Positions 52,401-64,000 of a DNA stretch of 64,000 nucleotides are shown here, piece after piece. The notes beneath the pieces are model-generated. The model was not told the DNA's origin. It saw only the letters and a program-made list of their open reading frames with translations, and made no database searches. Both the position numbers and the translations under genes were made by a program. The stretch comes from Syngnathus acus (Eukaryota > Chordata > Actinopteri > Syngnathiformes > Syngnathidae), in contig NC_051104.1 of NCBI RefSeq assembly GCF_901709675.1, positions 1,675,001 through 1,739,000 of the forward strand. The letters run 5' to 3'. Positions within the stretch are counted from its first letter, which is position 1. Each line of letters begins with the position of its first letter.

Positions 52401-53321
52401 CGTGTGTCGGGAGGAGTTAAGTATGGCCAAAGTTGTTATGGAAGTCAGTGTTTTTTGGCATGTGCATGAAATTATCAACAAATCATTTCTTTTTTCATGG
52501 TAATGACATAAAATGGCATTAAAATGTTTTGGGTTCAAACAAGGTGGTACATTATAAAATAATTCTTAGGAAGGCGTCAATTACGTGTGGTTTTCCACTG
52601 ATCCGCGCGAATAACGGATTTACTGCGCACGTCCATTTGTGCACTCAAAACAAAGCGAAAACCTGAGTTGCACAGCGACAACCGAATGCCTTTTCGCCCT
52701 ACTTTTATACAAATCCCCCAGACTCACTCGCCGTCACTGTTGCCGAACTTGATATCGCGAAGCTACGCGGTAGTTCGGCTCCCCTGGCACAATTCGGCTG
52801 TGATTTCACCAAGTTCTGCGAGGTGAATGGCCGCACAAAATACAGGGAGAAAAACACATTAACCCATGGAGCTCGTTAGCATGCTAACTACGTTCGCACT
52901 GACCCAACTTCGTCTCGTACTCGCTGGCTCAGCAAAAACACAGAAAACAAACAAATCAATATTAACAAATATATCGCCTATGTAACGGAGAGTATCAACA
53001 ACCGGTTGCTTTTATAAATACGCCGTTGACAAACATGGCCAAATAGAGCCTGCAAGCTCGCCCTCTCAATGCGTTTTAATTGAGTTCGCCGGGCAGATAA
53101 ATCCCCATTATTGACACCAGGGCTGGCCGACAAGCTAACCAAGCTAAAGCTAAAAAGGAGCCCGAGTACATATCGCTCAGACCACCGAGATTGACGAGCT
53201 TGTGGAAGCAGTGGAGCAGGAGGAGGCGGTGGTAGTGGTGGTGGTGGGTGCGGGGTTGCTTGGGCTTGCTTGTACCGGGACTCGTTGACGGGGGGAAAAA
53301 AACACAAAAATGCCCGCTTAC
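45426..53321 (-). other. ncoa2: Probable long 5' intron of ncoa2
   Basis: About 7.9 kb with no coding exon that I can support. Microsatellites: GAGA (45838-45903), TG (49107-49138), CT (49411-49459). An acceptor-like TTCATTTCCAAAG lies just before the start codon, so the ATG exon probably has an upstream noncoding exon. Confidence 0.45.
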
Positions 53322-53580
53322 GTGTTAGTGCTCAAGTCGTCCGTCCTCTTCTGGGTTAGATTCCGTGCGTCACGGGCTGAGCTGACCTTCGCGAAGGCGA
53401 CGGTGGAACGACGTTAGCGTTGGCTAACTGTGCCGCCATGTTACTGCTGCGAGTCCGCAAGCCACCGCTGAGTGTTTATCTGGCTGGTGGTAGCTAGGCT
53501 AGCTTCTACCCCCTCCCCTCCTCATCCTCCCCCACACCAAAGCACATCACGGGGCTCCTCCAGCGAGGTGCAACCCCCCC
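53322..53580 (-). promoter_or_regulatory. ncoa2: Candidate ncoa2 promoter and first noncoding exon
   Basis: A GC-rich stretch holds a minus-strand donor (CACTAACAC|GTAAGC, exon end 53322). It is the first CpG-rich region upstream of the ncoa2 start codon and precedes the tram1 3' end. No transcript evidence is available from sequence alone. Confidence 0.35.
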
Positions 53581-54044
53581 CCTTCATTTAAGCGTACTTC
53601 GCAATATTGTTTTTTGTTTCTTGGCACAACTCTTACTTTAGTAGACGTTCATACCATACCGTAATTAAAAATGTGTCGAAAGTGTGTTTAAAAAAAGCAT
53701 TTTGAAAAAGCATTCGGCATTAAATTACTTAATATATTCAGTCAAGCATGTTTAATATTTCAATTTGATTTATTTTGGCTTTTTTTGCTGATGGAATTGG
53801 CACTTATTCACTTAATTTACCGTCAATCATCTGGATTTTTGTTATAAACTTGAGCAACACTGCCTTCAAGCGACCGTAATAGGAACATGCTTAGAAATTA
53901 CATTTGCTCGTACAATATTAGTATAATTTGAATGAAAGTGGCTTTTTATATTTTCTAAAATAAAATTACCTGTTGCCAAGTACATTGATCTTCATGATCA
54001 AGCTTCAGGGAATGGCATCTTTTTTAACAGCATTAAAAATCATC

Positions 54045-54695
54045 ACAAACAGTCAATCTTGTTTATTTGGCACGATTAAAAACAGGAAAACCGTCTACAC
54101 TTTTATAACAAATCCCTCTTCTCATAAGCAATAGTAGAAATGCAGCAAATCACACATTTCCCTCTCTTCTCCAGCATCATTAGTCACACCTTCCTGACTA
54201 AACTGGGAGTCCACATCCAGCACCGATGGGTGTTTTGGTTTATTTACAAAAAAAAAAAAAAAAGATTTACTTATACTTCCATGTTCCTTTTTGTCAGCCA
54301 GTGAGGCAGTTGTGTTTGCTAGACTACAAAATGTATATCCAAAGCTACAGCTGGTTAGGATAAGACACTAAACGAAAAGTAAAGTAGCTCACAAAAATAC
54401 ACGATTTTTTGGGGGGGGGGAATGAAACAGACTTTTGGGGGCATGAAAACACAACTTTAAACATGACACACCCTGTACAAAACGCTCTGTATCGATAGGC
54501 ACTTTTTCTTAAATAAGGTATTTTTTGTGTCATAGTTTATTCCGCAATTTGTTGGTTCTTTCCCACCCAAAATTGGCACAGCGGAGCGGCCTTTCTGACG
54601 ACGCATAAATCCATTGGACGTCCACTTGCGACGCTTCTTGAGGAGCGAGAGGGAAGCGGCCCGGGTGAGAGGGAAGGGCTTTGACGGAGCGTCTC
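54045..54695 (-). other. tram1: tram1 3' untranslated region
   Basis: It runs from the stop at 54696 to a minus-strand AATAAA near 54062-54067. It has no exon features. Its open frame beyond the stop belongs to another reading frame. Confidence 0.5.
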
Positions 54696-59603
<4,908 letters not shown>

Positions 59604-60165
59604 ATGCACCAAACTGACATTCGGTACACCAAACTGCGATGGCTCCTAACGCTTGTCGGGCTTCTTCTTTACATCGTGGACATCTGGACAGACGTGGGAC
59701 TGTCCATCAAGTACCTCCTAGATGGACGTTACATATGCTCGGCGTTGATTTTCTCATTCATCCTGGCCGGGCTGCTGGTGACTCAGATTTTCAGTCACGC
59801 CTGGTACGAGGATGATCTCGAAGACGCTTTGGTGAACCCCCGAGGGCAATCCACCGTATTGGGAATGTCCAAGGGCAAACTCGTGGTATTCCACCTGTGC
59901 GGCGCGGGTATTTTCACCAGGTAAGGGCAATTAAACTCCCAGATGGGAAAAACGGAACGTGTAGCGGTTCGTGAGAACATAGGGAGTGTCGCTTTGTATT
60001 CTGCAGATTGTGTAAACTGGTAGAACCACATTGAGCTTGCATTTTTCTCACCATGGAAACAAATACTTGCAATTCAAAACATCACGTTAACCGACTATTA
60101 AACGGAAATACCGCCGCAATAAAACACATGACAAAACTATACAACATAGTAGTTGTTCTGTTTAT

Positions 60166-60229
<64 letters not shown>

Positions 60230-61189
60230 TTTTTCATGTATATATTTGTTTATTTACTGTAGGTACTACCACCTACTCAAAAGTGGCTTCAAAGTGCTCT
60301 GGCTCCTGGGTGGTTCCCTTAACGAGGAAGAGAGGAAGGAAGCTCACCATCGCCTGTTTTGTCAAGCCACTGACTTGAGCATGCTCAAACTCTTTGAGGC
60401 GTTTTTGGAGAGTGCCCCCCAGCTCCTCGTGCAGATCTACATAGTCCAAGACCAAGGCGAAGCCTCGGTCGTCCAATGTAGGTTTCAGTTCTAATGTCAA
60501 ATGTCATCCTCTAAATGTCCACACCTGAGGGTGTCGTTCCTGTCTGCTGCCTTCCAGATTTTTCTATGGTCTTCTCGTGTTGTAACATCGCCTGGGCTTT
60601 GGTGGACTACCGCCGGTGTCTACGCCGGTCACTCCCAAACATCCAGGAGATGCCCTCTGGCTCGCCCACCGCCATTTACCTCCTCTATAAACTCTTCACC
60701 TTCAGCAGCCACATCCTCAGCTTCAGCCTCCTCCTGCTCCTCACCCCCTACTGTGTAATTGCCTTGGTGGCCATTTTGTGGCTGCTGGGGACAATGTGGT
60801 CACACGTGCTTCGCACCAACTTTTGCTCCACCAAAATGCATGAGATGGTCTACCGCGTAGTGGTTGGGTTCATCCTCACATTCACCTTTTTTAACGTCAA
60901 AGGACAGGACACCAGGATCGTCATGACTATTTATTATTCCCTCTATTTGCTCATTAACGTGACATCACCATTACTTTTGGCGTTCCTGAAGCCAGAGGTG
61001 CGGACAGCAACGTCCTTCTTGGTAATCAGCGGGGTTATTTTTGCCTGCTCCGTCCTGGGGCTGGTCTTTCTGGTGTTATTCTACCTCCATCTGCACCCGA
61101 AAGCGAAGCGGCGGGAAGCTGACGAAGTGGACGGAATCGCAAAACAAACTGAGGCAACAGGCAGAATGAACAACTTCCTGCGGCCCTGA
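59604..61189 (+). CDS. xkr9: XK-related protein 9 (caspase-activated phospholipid scramblase)
   Basis: Three exons: 59604-59920, 60263-60477, 60558-61189. They give 1164 bases, 387 residues (human 373). Starting at the in-frame ATG at 59586 would add six residues; 59604 gives MHQTDIRYTKLRWLL, close to the mammalian start. Many hydrophobic helices are visible. Conserved XKR blocks include DLSMLKLFEAFLESAPQLLV, the CCNIAWALVDYRR stretch, and YRVVVGFILTFTFFNVKGQ. Near the C-terminus DEVD|G (residues ~366-369, 61121-61132) is a textbook caspase-3 site. XKR9, like XKR8, exposes phosphatidylserine on apoptotic cells after its C-terminal tail is cut. XKR8 is the main alternative; synteny with tram1 favours XKR9. 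Splice sites are GTAAGG and GTAGGT donors with TGTAG and TTCCAG acceptors. Confidence 0.93.
60162..60232. repeat. TATC tetranucleotide microsatellite in xkr9 intron 1
   Basis: About seventeen TATC units lie 30 bases before the exon 2 acceptor. They are likely length-polymorphic and sit where the branch point would be expected. Confidence 0.95.
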
Positions 61190-61216
61190 CGGACATTTAG
61201 TCAAGATGGTGGGCAC

Positions 61217-61222
61217 AATAAA
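61217..61222 (+). terminator. xkr9: xkr9 poly(A) signal
   Basis: AATAAA only 28 bases after the stop codon, so a very short 3' UTR is possible. Later signals could also be used. Confidence 0.45.
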
Positions 61223-61443
61223 AATCACCAAAACTTCAATTAAGCTACCTGGACCCTTCTTAGTTGTTGAAGGGGTCATATACATACATATGTAAATATA
61301 CATGTACATAAGCATATTTTCTACTCTACTCTAATATATACATATATATTACGTCTTTCTTGCATTATAGCTTCACATTTATATTTATCTGCTGATGCAG
61401 CGAATGATCATAAAGTGGAGTCAAGTGCACCCTTACTGTGGAG

Positions 61444-62241
61444 CATTGCTTCTCAAATAGTGGGGCGCCCCCCCAGGGAACATGCTTTTCTTTTGGCTGT
61501 ACTAGATTAAAGGGTAATTCGACATCCACTGCAGTAGGTGGAAGTGGCGGTATCACTGGAAGAGTGTGCGCAAAGAGTAGTCGCAGTGTGGAGCGCACGG
61601 AACATACACACACACACAGCACAGAGCAGGCGATAAAAAGTGCAGTGGGACACCATGGAGAAATATTTAACAGGGTTGAAAAGAACGGCGGAGAGAGACG
61701 GAGATAAGAGAATTGAGAGTCACACGAAAGCTAAGACAAGGAAATATGACGAAGCGTACGTAGCGCTCCACTTCAGTGTGACTACGATGGGAGACGAGGA
61801 AAGACCGGTGTCATGCTGCCTCATTTTGAGCACAAATAGTTTTATTCATTTTTGTTTTGTAGGTTAAAATGTTTTATATATTGTGCTCCTGAGTGAAGGT
61901 TGCTGATTACTTTGAATTTAATATTATTTATTGCTGTTATTTCATTTAATACTATTATTTTATTGTATTTTTTCAACATAAAATGGCAGTTGGTCAAGAA
62001 TGTTTATAGTTTGAATAATTATCATTTATTTTTTATTTTAAGGAAAAGTGATGCACTTTGAATCTGTTCTATTACAGACTAAAAAAACAATGTTATTAAT
62101 AAAGTTATTCTTTATTGTAAGTTGATCTTTCTTTCTTATTTATTTATTTTGTTTTCTTTAATGTTAATAACATGGGGGGGGGGCGCGAAATGTTTTCTTC
62201 TCCCTAGGGGGGGCATCACAGAAAATAATTGAGAAGCACTG
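61444..62241 (+). mobile_element. hAT-type DNA transposon, internally deleted
   Basis: An exact 8-bp duplication CTGTGGAG flanks it (61436-61443 and 62242-62249), the hAT hallmark. The termini are inverted repeats (CATTGCTTCTCAA at left, TTGAGAAGCACTG at right). An internal frame from 61653 reads MEKYLTGLKRTAERDGDKRI and later KYDEAYVALHFSVTTMGDEE with a CC pair, like the N-terminus and BED-finger region of Charlie/ZBED5-type transposases. The rest of the transposase is missing and replaced by AT-rich sequence. Confidence 0.85.
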
Positions 62242-62597
62242 CTGTGGAGCAAGATGGTTTCAACAGCCTGTCCCTGAAGCTACTTCTCTGTACAGCACCG
62301 TCACTGGGCGGAGGAGTAGCTTCAGTGACAGGTTGTTGACCCCGTCTTGCTCCACAAAAAGGCTGAGGGGTTCATTCCTTCCCCATGCCGTGAGACTTTT
62401 TAATTCGTCGTGGGGGTTAGGGGCACGTTCACGGTCTTGTGGTACTGTTTATTGCTCATTTATTTGATGTATTTGTTGTTATTAACATATCTATTTAAAC
62501 TAGTCAGATCTATTCTCTTCCTCTCGTTTGTTCTCGTATCCGATGTTTAAATGGACAACAATAAAAAAAAGTATATAATAATAATAATAGTAATAAT
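62242..62597 (+). mobile_element. LINE 3' end with a foldback 5' side
   Basis: On the plus strand, about 62314-62460 reads RRSSFSDRLLTPSCSTKRLR then GSFLPHAVRLFNSSWGLG, the C-terminal pattern of CR1/L2-type ORF2. An A- and ATA-rich tail ends near 62597. Bases 62243-62284 are an inverted copy of about 62312-62354, separated by a short loop. The inversion at the 5' side resembles a twin-priming outcome. The family is not the same as the LINE at 10204-12840. Confidence 0.55.
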
Positions 62598-62619
62598 AAT
62601 ATTCCCTCAAGGTTGTCTG

Positions 62620-62622
<3 letters not shown>

Positions 62623-62680
<58 letters not shown>

Positions 62681-62699
62681 TGTGTGTGTGTGTGTGTGT
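62623..62699. repeat. TG microsatellite in the right arm
   Basis: Nearly pure TG, longer than its counterpart at 10142-10181. Confidence 0.95.
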
Positions 62700-63194
62700 T
62701 GTATCAATGAAATCGAATCAGGGCGGGAGAAGCAGACAGACTTTGATGAGCAATTCCTGTTCATGGCTCGGTTGGCCTCCTCCACCTCGGCGGGACAGTA
62801 TTGCGCGCCATCTTGTGGCCGTTTTTGTTTTTTCCAACCAGAAATTGAAATGAGAATGGGAAAAATTGCCACCAATGTTGCGCAATGATAAGAAAAATAT
62901 CTCAATTGGTGAATGCAGGTTTCTTTAGTCACAATTTTCTTGCATTTTTGGGCGGGGGAACTGTGCCGTAGCCAAAGTATCAGTCCTTGCTATCAGTACA
63001 AAACGGAGAAGTCGTACTGGTGGAAAAGAAGAAAAGTGGCTATGGAAATTGTTTTCATCGTCTTGGTGTCATGTTGGCTCATTTTCTCAGAGCGTTGTTT
63101 CGGGCTTGCACGCGCTCATGTTGTCATCGAGCTCGCCAAATCCGCCCCGCGTTCCACTTTGGATCAAAGTCAAAGTGTTGCTTGCGTAAGCTAA

Positions 63195-63201
63195 TATAAA
63201 G
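63195..63201 (+). promoter_or_regulatory. Candidate TATA box of the right Ig-like gene
   Basis: TATAAAG, in the same relative position as at 9636-9642 in the left copy. Confidence 0.35.
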
Positions 63202-63737
63202 GCACCGCGATGCAATCGACGGTCGTAACCTTAAGGTCACGCATGTCTCCAAAAGTTTTAAACGTAGCCCAAACGCCAAAGAACCCCTTTGTCTCTCTGC
63301 CGCTCTGGCCCTCTTTGACTCTTTGAGCGGCCAGTTTGCGTCCCCTCCTTGCCGTCGGGAGATTTGTGCTTTGACAACCAATGACGTCTCCGACGATTGA
63401 GTCGCCGATCCCGTTCCGTAGCGGGAGAGGCCTGGCAGCCACATGCTGTCTTTGGTTAGCGCACGTCGTCCCCGTCCTGTGGAGTTGCAGATTTCCTCTC
63501 AAAGCTTTGCGTTTGATCCCTTTGCGTCTTAGTGATGCGCGTATGACATTTGCAAGCGCCGTGTCATTTCCAAAGGGCGGATGTCCTTTTCTTTGTAGGC
63601 CAAGCATTGTGGGTACGCCTGAGCTGAGACTGAAAGCAAAGTCCCATCGAGTACTAACTCTGGTGCACCTTACCTCGCTTGCTCGGGCAAAGTGTGCTTC
63701 TTACTCGCGCTTCTTCCTCAATCAGCAGAAGAAAAGG

Positions 63738-64000
63738 ATGACCAGCAAGATGGCTCGGCTGATGTGGGCGCTCCTGATCTCCCTTCCGCTCGCTGGTAAC
63801 TTCCGTATTTGAAAACAAAATGGAGGGTTGACCTCTCCAATGAAATGCTGTTAATGAGATAGATTATCCATGATGCAGACAAGAGAAACTCACGAGGTGT
63901 GCTGTGACAATGATTATTGTGGAACTGCTGGTAAAAAGTAACTTGTGCTTTGTTTTCAACAGCAGCAGCAGACAAGGAAATAAAGGGCAAAGCAGGTGGC
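63738..64000 (+). CDS. Small Ig-like protein, right copy, partial (cut by window end)
   Basis: Exon 1 (63738-63795) encodes the same signal peptide as the left copy (MTSKMARLMWALLISLPLAG, last codon split). The donor is GTAACT. Exon 2 starts at 63963 after AACAG and reads AAADKEIKGKAGG before the window ends. Exon 2's Ig-like core, the minisatellite and exon 3 lie outside, so intactness is unknown. The visible coding bases are unbroken and splice sites are preserved. Orientation is opposite to the left copy. Confidence 0.75.

Larger units (their letters stand above)
62598..64000 (+). repeat. Right arm of the large inverted duplication (continues past the window)
   Basis: It matches the complement of 8837-10203 with few substitutions, a small indel near 62770 (the left copy has about twelve extra bases) and a longer TG tract. 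The match is still running at the last base. Confidence 0.95.

Overview
The window reads as nuclear DNA of a ray-finned fish, probably a percomorph teleost. It has spliced vertebrate genes with compact introns, abundant CA/GT microsatellites, and fish-type LINEs, a Gypsy LTR element and small DNA transposons. The gene block prdm14 - ncoa2 - tram1 - xkr9 keeps the order known from human 8q13. I cannot name the species.

Layout: 1-1815 is the 3' half of an L1-like LINE. 2284-4768 is a complete but pol-less Gypsy element with 392-bp LTRs and a 5-bp target duplication. 8082-9099 (minus) is a three-exon gene for a small secreted or anchored Ig-like protein that I cannot assign to a named gene. Its 5' part lies in a segment repeated, inverted, at the right end of the window (62598-64000), so a second copy starts at 63738. 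10204-12840 is a 5'-truncated L2/CR1-type LINE. 12841-24200 is intergenic DNA with three terminal-inverted-repeat transposons.

24236-28765 (minus) is prdm14, a PR-domain zinc-finger regulator of germ cells and pluripotency. 32814-45425 (minus) is ncoa2, a p160 nuclear-receptor coactivator. Twenty coding exons were placed by eye and sum to an in-frame 1469 codons. It has a roughly 3-kb 3' UTR and probably a distant 5' noncoding exon near 53.3-53.5 kb. 54696-58551 (minus) is tram1, an ER translocon-associated membrane protein with 11 exons and 367 codons. 59604-61189 (plus) is xkr9, a caspase-activated phospholipid scramblase with three exons, head-to-head with tram1. A hAT element and a LINE tail separate xkr9 from the right inverted arm.

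The four syntenic genes are functionally unrelated and appear to be a conserved neighbourhood, not a pathway. The least expected feature is the pair of inverted copies of an Ig-like gene flanking this block about 52 kb apart. The Ig domain lacks the canonical cysteines, carries an in-frame 12-bp minisatellite, and ends in a hydrophobic tail resembling a GPI-anchor signal. Exon boundaries are hand-placed from splice signals, reading frame and remembered homologues; no search was run.
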